A DNA stretch of 64,000 nt. It comes from an uncultured Lachnospiraceae bacterium. Its GTDB lineage: Bacteria > Bacillota > Clostridia > Lachnospirales > Lachnospiraceae. A program made the position numbers and the translations under genes. How positions within the stretch are numbered: the stretch's first letter is position 1; each line of letters opens with the position of its first letter. The notes below the pieces were generated by a model, which was not told the origin of the DNA, did not search any database, and saw nothing but the letters and a program-made list of their open reading frames with translations. The stretch covers positions 1 to 64,000 of the forward strand of contig CANOLA010000006.1 of the NCBI GenBank assembly GCA_947566705.1, given 5' to 3'. Below, in pieces: positions 52,301 to 61,741 of the stretch.

Positions 52301-53319
52301 AAAGTAACGCCCTTCTTTCCATTTGTAATTTTTCCAACAATATAAGGGGTCTCTCCTGCCGCCTTCACGGCTTCCATTGTTTTATCCACATCAGAAGGGG
52401 AAACGGCAAGTACCATTCCAAGTCCCATATTATAGGTGTTGTACATCATCTGTTCCTCCACCTGCCCTTCTTTTGCCATCAGTGCAAAAACCGGAGGAAC
52501 CGGATAACTGTTTTTTTCAATAACCGCATGCTTTCCCTCTGGCAGCATACGCGGTATGTTTTCATAGAAACCGCCGCCGGTAATATGGCTGCAGGCAAGG
52601 ATGCGCACACCAGCTTCCTTAATGGATTTTAATGCCTTCACGTAAATTCTCGTCGGTGCAAGAAGCGTTTCCCCAAGGGTTGCTCCAAGCTCCTCATAAT
52701 ATGTATCCAGCGCTTCCCTTGTCATGGGAAAAATCTTACGTACAAGGGAAAAACCGTTGGAATGTACGCCTGAACTTGCCAGTCCGACCAGTACGTCATT
52801 CTCCTTTACGTCTGCTCCGGTTATAATATCTTTTTCTTCCACAACGCCAACGGTAAATCCGGCAAGGTCATACTCATCCTCCGGCATTAAATCCGGATGC
52901 TCTGCCGTCTCACCGCCTATCAGCGCACAGCCCGCCTGGCGGCATCCTTCTGAAACACCGCTTACAATGGAGGCAATTTTTTCGGGATAGTTTTTGCCGC
53001 AGGCGATATAGTCCAGGAAAAACAGCGGTTCACCGCCGGCGGTTGCCACATCGTTCACACACATTGCCACGCAGTCGATTCCGATGGTATCATGCCTGTC
53101 CATTAAAAAGGCAAGCTTGATTTTGGTTCCGACGCCGTCAGTTCCGGACAGCAGCACCGGATGCTCCATGTCCTTTATGGCCTTTAATGAGAATGCACCG
53201 GAAAAGCCGCCCAGACCGCCAAGCACCTCCGGGCGCATGGTTCTCTTTACATGTTCCTTCATCAGTTCCACTGACCTGTAGCCAGCTTCAATATCCACAC
53301 CGGATTTTTTATAATCCAT
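52294..53319 (-). CDS. purM: Phosphoribosylformylglycinamidine cyclo-ligase
   Basis: A 341-residue AIR synthetase with GGLGGFSGAF, GTDGVGTKI, DCVAMCVND and an ALIGGETAEHPD segment. It makes aminoimidazole ribotide from FGAM. GGAGGAAAAAA precedes the start. Confidence 0.97.
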   Translation of the reverse strand: MDYKKSGVDIEAGYRSVELMKEHVKRTMRPEVLGGLGGFSGAFSLKAIKDMEHPVLLSGTDGVGTKIKLAFLMDRHDTIGIDCVAMCVNDVATAGGEPLFFLDYIACGKNYPEKIASIVSGVSEGCRQAGCALIGGETAEHPDLMPEDEYDLAGFTVGVVEEKDIITGADVKENDVLVGLASSGVHSNGFSLVRKIFPMTREALDTYYEELGATLGETLLAPTRIYVKALKSIKEAGVRILACSHITGGGFYENIPRMLPEGKHAVIEKNSYPVPPVFALMAKEGQVEEQMMYNTYNMGLGMVLAVSPSDVDKTMEAVKAAGETPYIVGKITNGKKGVTLC

Positions 53320-53364
53320 TACTTTTTTCCTCCTTAACTGTCATACCCCTGGTTCATGTATCAT

Positions 53365-53865
53365 TTAATAATTTTTATAACCGGTTTCCTGCAGCCTTTT
53401 GTCCTTTGCCTGAACCTGTTCCTTTAAGTCCCTGGAATAATCCTTAAGCCTCTGTAAAAGTGCCGCATCACTGGTGGCAAGAATCTTCGCTGCAAGCAGT
53501 CCCGCGTTTGCACCTCCGTTAATTGCCACGGTTGCAACCGGAATACCGCCAGGCATCTGCACAATGCTGTAAAGGCTGTCTCGTCCCCCCAGTGATGTGG
53601 TATGCATCGGAATTCCGATAACAGGCATCGGAAATATTGCCGCGCACATTCCCGGCAGGTGCGCCGCCATCCCGGCACCTGCTATGATAACCTTAAAGCC
53701 CTTTTCCTCCGCGGACTTTGCATATGCAAAAAACTCATCCGGTTCACGGTGTGCAGAAATAATGGACATCTCATAGCTTACGCCAAGCTGGTCCAGTATT
53801 TCAGCCGCCTTTGCCATTACCGGCATATCCGAATCACTTCCCATTACAATTCCTACCTGTGCCAT
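53365..53865 (-). CDS. purE: N5-carboxyaminoimidazole ribonucleotide mutase
   Basis: A 166-residue class I PurE. GSDSD, SAHREPD and GAGMAAHLPGM are the family motifs. It is the first purine gene here. The 50-base gap to the M29 gene shows no purine riboswitch. Confidence 0.96.
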   Translation of the reverse strand: MAQVGIVMGSDSDMPVMAKAAEILDQLGVSYEMSIISAHREPDEFFAYAKSAEEKGFKVIIAGAGMAAHLPGMCAAIFPMPVIGIPMHTTSLGGRDSLYSIVQMPGGIPVATVAINGGANAGLLAAKILATSDAALLQRLKDYSRDLKEQVQAKDKRLQETGYKNY

Positions 53866-53915
53866 CTTAGTTCCTCCTTGTCTTCATAGAAAACCTGACT
53901 CTTTCTATGTTTATC

Positions 53916-55952
53916 TTATCGTTTATCAAGCGCTTCATTTAACGGTTCCGTCCCCGGTACAGCGAAACGTCCGTCCTTAATGACTGCCACCCTTGTCCCG
54001 TCTGCTCTTATGGCTTCGATCATTCCCAGCTCATGGTAAGGAATCGTGATATCGGTGTGGCAGTTAAAATATGCCTTTGCAATATTCTCCTTCCGGAGCA
54101 GGGAAATTTCGTTATCCCTTGCCACAATCGCTTTTCCATCCGGGTTGTATGTGATCTGGTCCTCATCATAGGTATAACACGTATCCCCTACTGCAAAATG
54201 GGGGCCTGTTTTTTCCGCAATCAGTATCGGAAGCCTTGATGCGATACCATATACTTTTGCCATGCGGTAAGCGGTAGTATTTGTACCAATCGCAAACTCA
54301 CCCATTGGCAGCATCTTATGGTGGTGCAGTACATTATCCTCAATATATTTTTTGTTTTCCCCTTCATCTGCAAAGTTCGTACAGGTATAGGCTGTGATTC
54401 TGCCATCGGAAAAATCCAGTTCCAGGTTTTCATAATTTAATTCATTTAAATAGACCTGGGTAACATGAAGCTTTCCTTCTGTCCCCTTTAATACCGGAGT
54501 GGTAAATACCTCTCCCACCGGAATGTTGACGTCTGCCACACAGTTTTCAAACGCTGTTTCTTTATCCGGGTCAGAAAGCGGATAAATTTTTACATACAGA
54601 TCCGTCTTATTTCCATTTTTCCCCTGAATATGCACAGTGTCTGCCGTGTCAAGCACGTCAATCAGTTTCTGCTGCATATCACGGTAAAGCTCATAATCGA
54701 GTGTATTGATTTTTACTGTTTCCGCAAAAATTTCCGGGAAGTTTTCACCGATGGACGGAACCGGATAAGCGATAATGCTGAAGCTGTGTTCTTCCGCATG
54801 GATATACTGGTTCGTCAGTCTGCTCTTTTCACTGCGCTCATATACGGAAAGCTCCTGCTGTTTTTCCGTAAAACGGATACACTCCGCTTTCTGTTCCGGT
54901 GAAAAAGGCTCCATCCCAAAGATGTCAACCAGCGCCGGTCCGGCATATTCAGGCGCCCTGCTTTTATTTTTTTCCCAGACACTGCGGTCCACTTCAAGCC
55001 CGCGCTCCACCATTGCCTTGTCCATCCATAGTCCGCAGTCTTCTTTGTGGTCGTATTCATACTGTTTATTTAAAGAAATGGAAAATGGACGCAGCACGCT
55101 CTTTAATCCCATGTTCTCAAAATTGCGGACCAGAAAACGCACCATCCGTTCAAATCCTGCAGGATACCGTATTTCCACAATTGATTTTCTGGAGAGATCT
55201 TTTCCGGATACTTCAAACCCCTTCCTGTAGCCCTCGGAAAGGGTATCCGCCATTGCCTGGATCTTTTCTTCCGGCTGCTGGTTTAAAAATTCCGCCGATA
55301 CCGTTTCGTCCCTGCCGATGCACATTCCGTAACGGTACAGATACGCCTGGTTTTCCAGGTCGCTGTCCATCACAATCCGCAGGTTAAAATCATAGGACGG
55401 ATTAATCAGGCTGCAGATTTTCTGTTCATTAAATACTTCTGCATAATCATGCATAAACGAATAGATAATGCTCCTGATTTCTTTTTCACTCAGGGAATCA
55501 CTGTCTTCAAAACAGTTGAATATTTCCACAAACAGTTCTGCAAAAATGCACAGATACCTGAGGTCCCCTTCCATACAATGGCTTATAACGGTCCGGATCT
55601 GTGCTGCAAGCACAGACAGAAGCTGTCCGTAGGTCTTTCCCAACTGTTCCACTGCATAAGCAGGGTTTAAATAACTTTCTTCATATCCCGGCTCCTGCAC
55701 CCTGGCATAAAGAAGGGCGTTTAACTGTGCTCCCTGGCCCAGTGTCATACTCTCAAGCCGCCCCGCTTCAGCCGCTGTCCCAAGCTGGAACGCAACATCA
55801 AAAAAACCCGCCTGCTCAATAAAAAATCCGCGGTATGTTTCGGAAACGGATGCCGCTTTTTCATGCGCAATTTCCGCAATGCGTTCTTTTACCAGCTGTA
55901 AACGCTCCCTGTGCTCCTCATTGATATCATGATATAATTCCATGTAACCCAT
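53916..55952 (-). CDS. M29-type aminopeptidase with long N-terminal extension
   Basis: A 678-residue protein. The C-terminal 390 or so residues match M29 aminopeptidases: VNIPVGEVFTTPVLKGTEG, MGEFAIGTNT, EKTGPHFAVGDT and a late HTDITIPYHELG. The conserved E, E, H and D there should bind the two metals. The first 260 or so residues are an extra, helix-rich domain absent from the usual 400-residue enzyme. It acts in the cytoplasm. It may share a transcript with purE downstream, though no functional tie is evident. Confidence 0.8.
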   Translation of the reverse strand: MGYMELYHDINEEHRERLQLVKERIAEIAHEKAASVSETYRGFFIEQAGFFDVAFQLGTAAEAGRLESMTLGQGAQLNALLYARVQEPGYEESYLNPAYAVEQLGKTYGQLLSVLAAQIRTVISHCMEGDLRYLCIFAELFVEIFNCFEDSDSLSEKEIRSIIYSFMHDYAEVFNEQKICSLINPSYDFNLRIVMDSDLENQAYLYRYGMCIGRDETVSAEFLNQQPEEKIQAMADTLSEGYRKGFEVSGKDLSRKSIVEIRYPAGFERMVRFLVRNFENMGLKSVLRPFSISLNKQYEYDHKEDCGLWMDKAMVERGLEVDRSVWEKNKSRAPEYAGPALVDIFGMEPFSPEQKAECIRFTEKQQELSVYERSEKSRLTNQYIHAEEHSFSIIAYPVPSIGENFPEIFAETVKINTLDYELYRDMQQKLIDVLDTADTVHIQGKNGNKTDLYVKIYPLSDPDKETAFENCVADVNIPVGEVFTTPVLKGTEGKLHVTQVYLNELNYENLELDFSDGRITAYTCTNFADEGENKKYIEDNVLHHHKMLPMGEFAIGTNTTAYRMAKVYGIASRLPILIAEKTGPHFAVGDTCYTYDEDQITYNPDGKAIVARDNEISLLRKENIAKAYFNCHTDITIPYHELGMIEAIRADGTRVAVIKDGRFAVPGTEPLNEALDKR

Positions 55953-56088
55953 ATTCCATATCCTTTATTTCCTGATTGACAACTGCCGTATTTGACAGGA
56001 ACATTTATATTTTCTGTCCTGTTCTGTTATCATGCCCCAAAACTGCATGTTCTACACAGCCCCGCTGTCAACAGTTTTTTATTCTGTT

Positions 56089-56418
56089 TCATCCAATAAA
56101 TCCCCAGATATAGCTGCCGCACCAGCAGAAAACGTTTAACAGCGACAAAACAAATCCCAGTCTCGGAAAAAGTTTAAAGGAATCCTCTTCCTTAAATGTC
56201 CCTGCCGCAGCCACAACTGCAGCAAATGATAAAAGCATTGCAAGAACGCCGGCACAGCCGTAATAAGCGGAAAGTCCGCCATTACTTATAAAAGCAAGGT
56301 GTACAAACACAAGATACCATGCCAGAAGCAGTGAGGACATTAAAGTTGCAGCAATACCGCGCTTTGAATGGGTCTTCTCTGTGAACTTATATGAACCGCG
56401 CCGTCTTTTATTTCTCAT
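56089..56418 (-). CDS. Small membrane protein, DUF6142-like
   Basis: A 109-residue protein with a basic start (MRNKRRRGSYKFTEKTHSKRG) and three membrane helices. The start pattern recalls the DUF6142 group of Clostridia. Function is unknown. It lies seven bases downstream of the VanZ-like gene. Confidence 0.55.
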   Translation of the reverse strand: MRNKRRRGSYKFTEKTHSKRGIAATLMSSLLLAWYLVFVHLAFISNGGLSAYYGCAGVLAMLLSFAAVVAAAGTFKEEDSFKLFPRLGFVLSLLNVFCWCGSYIWGFIG

Positions 56419-56425
56419 ACGACCC

Positions 56426-56911
56426 TTATCCCTTTCGTTTTGTCCTCTTTTTTACAATTCCATACACCTTCCGGTAAAAAAACCGTATTGTGATAAAACT
56501 CAGGTATCCCAGCAGCCCGCCTGTAGTATTTAAAAGCAGGTCATCCACATCAAAGCTTCCCCTGCGCGTCAGAAGCTGTATCACTTCCACACACATGCTG
56601 AACAGAAAACTTTCGGAAACTACCAGAAATAATTTCTGCCCCCTGCCAAAGAGTGCCGGCAGGAAAAAGCCAAACGGCATAAATGCCACTACATTTCCAA
56701 AAATATTTATAAGAAAGCCTGTTGTTCCGATGATTTCCCTGTATCTGATGAAACGTCCAATTTCCTGAAAAATCACCAGATTATACTGATATGTTTCATT
56801 ACTTCCTGTTCGTCCGAACTTCTCTGAGAAAAATAAAAAATAAACCAGCAGAACCAGATAAGCCATAAACAGGATGCCAAACAGCAGTTTTCGCTTTTTA
56901 GCAGCAGCCAT
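56426..56911 (-). CDS. VanZ-like membrane protein
   Basis: A 161-residue protein with about four membrane helices and the VanZ patterns YNLVIFQEIGRFI, NIFGNVVAFMPFGFFLP, and E(VIQLLT)RRGSFDVDDLLLNTTGG. VanZ proteins give mild teicoplanin or lipoglycopeptide resistance in some bacteria, but most are of unknown role. It overlaps the pyrE end by 14 bases, so its ribosome binding site lies in pyrE. Confidence 0.85.
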   Translation of the reverse strand: MAAAKKRKLLFGILFMAYLVLLVYFLFFSEKFGRTGSNETYQYNLVIFQEIGRFIRYREIIGTTGFLINIFGNVVAFMPFGFFLPALFGRGQKLFLVVSESFLFSMCVEVIQLLTRRGSFDVDDLLLNTTGGLLGYLSFITIRFFYRKVYGIVKKRTKRKG

Positions 56912-57575
56912 ACTGCATATAATAACTGTCTATTGCTTTTTTTACTGTATCATCGATTACCACTCTGCCCTGGCAAGTACGATTATACAAATGCTCGGTA
57001 ACTTCTTCCATAGTAACAATGGCCTTCGCTTCAAAACCGTACTTTTCCTTTATTTCATCCAGCGCGCTTATTTTACCGCCCAGTCCGACCTCCATGCGGT
57101 TTAACGAAACCATAAGTCCCATAATCTGCACATTTCCCTGTGCCTTTATAATCGGGAATGTCTCCTCTATGGACTTGCCGGAGGTGGTAACATCCTCGAT
57201 AATAACCACGCGGTCACCGTCTTTTATTTTACTTCCCAGCAGGATTCCGGTATCACCATGGTCCTTTGCTTCCTTGCGGTTGCTGCAGTAACGGATTTCT
57301 TTTCCGTACAGCTTTGCATAGGCAATGACACATGCCACGGAAAGGGGAATCCCCTTGTATGCCGGACCAAACAGGACTTCAAAATCATCCCCGAAATTAT
57401 CATGAATCGCTTTCGCATAATATTCACCCAGCTTCATCAGCTGCGTACCTGTCACATACGCACCGGCGTTCATAAAGAATGGCGATTTCCTGCCGCTTTT
57501 AAGCGTGAAATCGCCAAATTTTAATACATCACTCTCCACCATAAATTCGATGAATTCTTCTTTATACTGTTCCAT
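56898..57575 (-). CDS. pyrE: Orotate phosphoribosyltransferase
   Basis: A 225-residue enzyme making orotidine phosphate from orotate and PRPP. The PRPP motif is VVIIEDVTTSGKS and the start has the KFGDFTLKSGRKSPFF segment typical of PyrE. GGGAGG precedes the start. The 76-base gap from pyrD shows only a small stem near the site. Confidence 0.97.
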   Translation of the reverse strand: MEQYKEEFIEFMVESDVLKFGDFTLKSGRKSPFFMNAGAYVTGTQLMKLGEYYAKAIHDNFGDDFEVLFGPAYKGIPLSVACVIAYAKLYGKEIRYCSNRKEAKDHGDTGILLGSKIKDGDRVVIIEDVTTSGKSIEETFPIIKAQGNVQIMGLMVSLNRMEVGLGGKISALDEIKEKYGFEAKAIVTMEEVTEHLYNRTCQGRVVIDDTVKKAIDSYYMQYGCC

Positions 57576-57651
57576 GCTTCCATAAACCTCCCTGTTTCAA
57601 GGATTTCACAATCATTTTCTTTATACTACCATATAACGATAAAACATTCAA

Positions 57652-58557
57652 TCAGTTTTTGGCAGCATTGACCAGTTCCCTGACAGCAGAAATTTCGTAT
57701 TTTTCCATGTAATCCCTGATACCGCAGATAATCTTTTTTGTGACATACGGATCTGTAAAGTTTGCAGTGCCGACAGATACCGCAGAAGCTCCTGCCAGCA
57801 GCATTTCAATGGCATCCTCCGCATTCATGATTCCGCCCATTCCGATAATCGGAACCCGGACGGCCTGTGCACACTCATAAACCATGCGCACTGCCACAGG
57901 ATGAATGGCAGGACCGGACATTCCCCCGGTCTTATTTGCCAGCACAAACGTCCTTCGGTGAATATCAATCTTCATTCCGGTAATCGTATTAATCAAAGAC
58001 AGGGCGTCTGCACCGCCGGCTTCTGCAGCACGCGCAATCTCAGTAATATCCGTGACATTTGGAGACAGCTTCATAATCACCGGCTGCTTCGCATACCGCT
58101 TCATCTCCTTTGTGACAGCCTCCACTGCTTTCGGGTCCTGCCCGAACGCAATTCCGCCCTCTTTGACATTCGGGCAGGAAATATTAATTTCCAGCATATC
58201 CACCGGTTCGTCGGAAAGACGCTCCACCACGCCGGCATATTCTTCCACGGAGTGTCCGCAGGCATTTACGATAATTTTTGTATCGAATTTTTTCAGATAG
58301 GGGATATCCCTCTCACAGAAAAGATCAATGCCCGGATTCTGTAAACCCACGGCGTTTAACATCCCGCCGTAAACCTCTGCCACACGCGGTGTTTTATTTC
58401 CCTGCCACGGCGTTAAGGCAACACCCTTGGTCGTTACTGCCCCCAGTTCGTTTAAATCCACAAATTCACTGTATTCCGCGCCTGAACCAAAGGTTCCGGA
58501 GGCAACAGTCACCGGGTTTTTCCATGTAACCCCGGCGATATTAACAGACATATCCAT
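57652..58557 (-). CDS. pyrD: Dihydroorotate dehydrogenase, class 1B catalytic subunit
   Basis: A 301-residue FMN enzyme. NISCPNVKEGG contains the catalytic cysteine (class 1), and GGIMNAEDAIEMLLAGA binds FMN phosphate. It oxidises dihydroorotate and passes electrons through PyrK to NAD. The start overlaps the pyrK stop (TAATG). Confidence 0.96.
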   Translation of the reverse strand: MDMSVNIAGVTWKNPVTVASGTFGSGAEYSEFVDLNELGAVTTKGVALTPWQGNKTPRVAEVYGGMLNAVGLQNPGIDLFCERDIPYLKKFDTKIIVNACGHSVEEYAGVVERLSDEPVDMLEINISCPNVKEGGIAFGQDPKAVEAVTKEMKRYAKQPVIMKLSPNVTDITEIARAAEAGGADALSLINTITGMKIDIHRRTFVLANKTGGMSGPAIHPVAVRMVYECAQAVRVPIIGMGGIMNAEDAIEMLLAGASAVSVGTANFTDPYVTKKIICGIRDYMEKYEISAVRELVNAAKN

Positions 58558-59366
58558 TACAGCTTTACCTCCTTCGCATCAAATACCGGACCTTCCTTAC
58601 AGATTCGTTTATTATTTACATTCGTATGGGAATCCTTTTCCGATGATTCACATACACAGGCAAGGCATGCACCGATTCCGCACGCCATGCGCTCCTCCAT
58701 GGATACAAAGCATTCCATGCCGTTTTCATCCGCATAGGCGGCAAGCGCACGCAGCATCGGCAGTGGTCCGCAGGCATAAATCACTTCTGCATCCAGTCCG
58801 TTTTCACGGATGGCATCCAGTACCGTGCCTTTTGTGCCAATGCTCCCGTCCTCCGTTGCCACAAAACATTCCGCCTGTTCCTTAAATTCATCCAGAAGAA
58901 ATGTCCCACTGTCCCTGTAGCCTGCTACTATCTGGATTTTTGGCTTTTGCCCCGCCAGTCCTTGGGCACAGCCTGCCTGAATATCCTTTGCAAGCTGAAG
59001 CATCGGCGGAATCCCGATTCCCCCGCCAACCAGAAAAGCCGTTTTCCCCGGAAGAACGGTAAAGCCGTTTCCAAGCGGGCCCATTATCTGGATTTCGTCT
59101 TTTTCTTTTAAACAGGAAAATTTTTCTGTGCCGGTATTTTCCCCTGTGACACGGTACACAAGGCGGATATTGCCGTTTTCCCTGTCAATGCCGCAGAGAC
59201 TGATGGGACGCGGAAGCAGTCTGCTTTCGCTGTTCGTGTATACGGAAACAAACTGTCCTGCCCTGGCAGCCTCTGCAATTTCCGGGGCATGCAGCGTCAG
59301 GTCATAAATCTGCGGGGCAGACTGCTTCTGACTGACAACATATGCCGTCCCTTTTGTCTTTTTCAT
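58557..59366 (-). CDS. pyrK: Dihydroorotate dehydrogenase electron-transfer subunit
   Basis: A 269-residue FAD/2Fe-2S subunit. An FAD-binding RPISLCGI, an NAD-binding VGGGIGIPPMLQLAKDI, and cysteines CGIGACLACVC plus a later C (about 225-265) bind the iron-sulfur cluster. It partners PyrD. A hairpin sits just ahead of its ribosome binding site. Confidence 0.95.
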   Translation of the reverse strand: MKKTKGTAYVVSQKQSAPQIYDLTLHAPEIAEAARAGQFVSVYTNSESRLLPRPISLCGIDRENGNIRLVYRVTGENTGTEKFSCLKEKDEIQIMGPLGNGFTVLPGKTAFLVGGGIGIPPMLQLAKDIQAGCAQGLAGQKPKIQIVAGYRDSGTFLLDEFKEQAECFVATEDGSIGTKGTVLDAIRENGLDAEVIYACGPLPMLRALAAYADENGMECFVSMEERMACGIGACLACVCESSEKDSHTNVNNKRICKEGPVFDAKEVKL

Positions 59367-59381
59367 GTTAAACTTCCTTCC

Positions 59382-59406
59382 TGTCGTACTTCTCTGATGT
59401 ACGACA
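59382..59406 (-). promoter_or_regulatory. PyrR-like RNA hairpin ahead of pyrK
   Basis: Arms TGTCGTAC and GTACGACA (8 bp) enclose ATCAGAGAA on the minus strand. The CAGAGA loop fits the CNGNGA loop of PyrR-binding RNA. The AGGAAGGAAG ribosome binding site follows at once, so protein binding could block translation of pyrK. Confidence 0.55.
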
Positions 59407-59420
59407 TGCCATGCCTGTGT

Positions 59421-60344
59421 TTAAAAAGCTGACGCAATATCTGCAATCATATCCTCAACGGCAAGTCTGGATGCATCTGCAAAATTCTCCGGCGCAATTC
59501 CTTTTGCCTGGTATTTCTCCTGCTTCCATGCAGCAATAATTCCGCGGGAGGAATTTACAATCGCCCCCAGACCGTCCGGATTGAAAAAGTGAACAAGGTC
59601 TGCCCCTTTTCCACCCTGGGCGCCGTATCCCGGTACTAAAATAAATGCCTTCGGCATGATTTTTCTTAAAAGCTTACCCTGTTCCGGATAAGTGGCACCT
59701 ACCACGGCACCGACATAGCTGTAGGTATCCCCCATGCAGCTGCTGCCCCATTCCGCCACCTTTTCCCCGACAATCTCATAGAGCGGCCTGCCGTCCACCA
59801 GACGGTCCTGGAACTCGCCGCTGGAAGGATTGGAGGTCTTTACCAGAACAAAAATTCCTTTCTTTTCTTCTTTGCATACATCTATAAACGGCTGGACACC
59901 GTCGGAGCCAAGATATGGGTTTACCGTTGCAAAATCCTCCCCGAAGCCGCTGCAGAGTTTACTTCCGACCTGCACCTTTCCCAGGTGTCCGCTGGCATAT
60001 GCCAAAGAGGTGGAGCCGATATCGCCGCGCTTTACATCACCGATAACCACCAGATCTTTTTCGTGGCAGTAATCCACGGTTTTCTGGAACGCTGCCATAC
60101 CCTCCAGACCGAACTGTTCATACATCGCAATCTGCGGCTTGACTGCCGGAATCAGGTCATAAACAGCATCCACAATTGCCTTGTTATACTGCCAGACAGC
60201 TTCTGCCGCTCCTGATGTGGTTTCACCGAATTTCTCAAATGCCGCTTCTTTGATGTGATCCGGTATATAGGAAAGCATCGGGTCCAGTCCTACGACAACC
60301 GGAGCGTTTGTCTTTTTTATCTTTTCTGTTAATTTGTTTATCAT
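59421..60344 (-). CDS. pyrF: Orotidine-5'-phosphate decarboxylase
   Basis: A 307-residue OMP decarboxylase of the longer (type 2) form. VVIGDVKRGDIGSTS is the active-site motif. It makes UMP. A CAGAGA hairpin lies between pyrC and its ribosome binding site. Confidence 0.95.
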   Translation of the reverse strand: MINKLTEKIKKTNAPVVVGLDPMLSYIPDHIKEAAFEKFGETTSGAAEAVWQYNKAIVDAVYDLIPAVKPQIAMYEQFGLEGMAAFQKTVDYCHEKDLVVIGDVKRGDIGSTSLAYASGHLGKVQVGSKLCSGFGEDFATVNPYLGSDGVQPFIDVCKEEKKGIFVLVKTSNPSSGEFQDRLVDGRPLYEIVGEKVAEWGSSCMGDTYSYVGAVVGATYPEQGKLLRKIMPKAFILVPGYGAQGGKGADLVHFFNPDGLGAIVNSSRGIIAAWKQEKYQAKGIAPENFADASRLAVEDMIADIASAF

Positions 60345-60358
60345 TTCTTCTCCTTCTT

Positions 60359-60381
60359 GTCGTATATCTCTGGTATACGAC
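60359..60381 (-). promoter_or_regulatory. PyrR-like RNA hairpin ahead of pyrF
   Basis: Arms GTCGTATA and TATACGAC (8 bp) enclose CCAGAGA on the minus strand. It begins right after the pyrC stop and ends directly before AAGAAGGAG, the pyrF ribosome binding site. Shape and loop match the hairpin ahead of pyrK. Confidence 0.55.
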
Positions 60382-60382
60382 C

Positions 60383-61705
60383 TTATTCAAACACCACTTC
60401 TCCGTCACAGATGGTACATTTCACCCTGCCGGTAACGCATCTTCCGTCAAACGGGGTATTCCGGCCTTTGGATGCAAACGTATTTTTATCAATGGTATAG
60501 GTTTCCTCCGGGTCAAAAATCACAAGGTCCGCTGCTTTTCCAGGGGATATATCCCCACGGTCAAGGCCAATGACTTTTGCAGGATTCCTGCTCATCTTCT
60601 CCGCCATCTGCATCGGTGTCAGATATCCGCCCAGCACCAGCTCCGTATAGGTTAAGCTCGCCGCTGTCTCCAGTCCGACAATTCCAAACGGCGCTGTTTT
60701 CATGGAGGTGTTTTTGTCATCAAAGGAATGCGGGGCATGGTCTGTGGCAATAACGTCCATCACATTATCCCTGAGTCCCTCCTTTAATGCCTGCACGTCC
60801 TCCTTTGTCCGCAGCGGCGGATTCATTTTGTAATTCGTGTCAGCATCAATATCCCTGGAAATCATGATTCCAGCTTCAATCCGCGGCTCTGCTTTTTTGA
60901 TATCATCCGAAGTCAGGGTAAAATGATGCGGGCAGACCTCTGCGGTTACCGGATATCCGCCCTCCTTTGCCCACTTCACCATTTTGACAGAGCTTCTGGT
61001 GGAACAGTGGCACAAATGAAGATGCACCCCGGTATCCCTTGCCAGCACAATGTCCCTCGCTATGATAACATCCTCCACAGCATTACATATTCCCGGCATT
61101 CCAAGTTCTTCGGATTTTTTATCCTCATTCATCACACCATCGCGCACCATGTTAATATCTTCACAGTGTGCCAGCACCGGAATCCCAAGCTCAGCCGCCA
61201 CCTTCATTCCTTCACGGTAAATCTGGGCGTTCATAACGGATTTTCCGTCCTCGCTGATTGCCGGAATGCCTGCTTCCACCATCTTTTTTATATCAGCAAG
61301 TTCATTTCCAAGCTGTCCCTTTGTCACTGCGCCGACCTGAAGGACATGGATTCCCTTCTGCGCCTTCGCCTTATTGTGCACATAGTTTACCACATCTGCA
61401 TGGTCTGCCACCGGTTTGGTATTCGGCATTGCAAGAACCGTGGTAAAACCGCCATGCGCTGCAGCTTCCATACCCGTAAAAATATCCTCTTTCCATGTAT
61501 ATCCCGGATCACGGAAATGCACATGCAGATCAATGAATCCCGGCATGACAAAACACCCTTCTGCTGAAATCACACGGTCTGCCGGTTCGGGCTTCATATT
61601 CTTTCTGATTTCCTTAACCCTGCCGTCCTCAATCAGTACATCCGCCAGTTCATCCATCTGCGCAGCCGGATTAATTACACGGCCTCCCTTAATCAGTAAT
61701 CCCAT
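60383..61705 (-). CDS. pyrC: Dihydroorotase
   Basis: A 440-residue zinc amidohydrolase (class I type). DLHVHFRDPG and HLCHCSTRSSV provide the metal ligands, with ATDHAPHSFDDK near the end. It closes carbamoyl-aspartate to dihydroorotate. It starts the pyr cluster, with no pyrB, carA or carB beside it. Only 36 bases separate it from the protease gene upstream. Confidence 0.96.
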   Translation of the reverse strand: MGLLIKGGRVINPAAQMDELADVLIEDGRVKEIRKNMKPEPADRVISAEGCFVMPGFIDLHVHFRDPGYTWKEDIFTGMEAAAHGGFTTVLAMPNTKPVADHADVVNYVHNKAKAQKGIHVLQVGAVTKGQLGNELADIKKMVEAGIPAISEDGKSVMNAQIYREGMKVAAELGIPVLAHCEDINMVRDGVMNEDKKSEELGMPGICNAVEDVIIARDIVLARDTGVHLHLCHCSTRSSVKMVKWAKEGGYPVTAEVCPHHFTLTSDDIKKAEPRIEAGIMISRDIDADTNYKMNPPLRTKEDVQALKEGLRDNVMDVIATDHAPHSFDDKNTSMKTAPFGIVGLETAASLTYTELVLGGYLTPMQMAEKMSRNPAKVIGLDRGDISPGKAADLVIFDPEETYTIDKNTFASKGRNTPFDGRCVTGRVKCTICDGEVVFE

Positions 61706-61741
61706 ATGAGACTTCCTTTCTTACAAATATCATGCTCCGCC

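Noticed and set aside
53866..53915. Purine riboswitch ahead of purE
   Set aside because: The gap is 50 bases, too short, and shows no purine aptamer core.
60923..61567. 214-residue plus-strand frame
   Set aside because: Antisense to pyrC.
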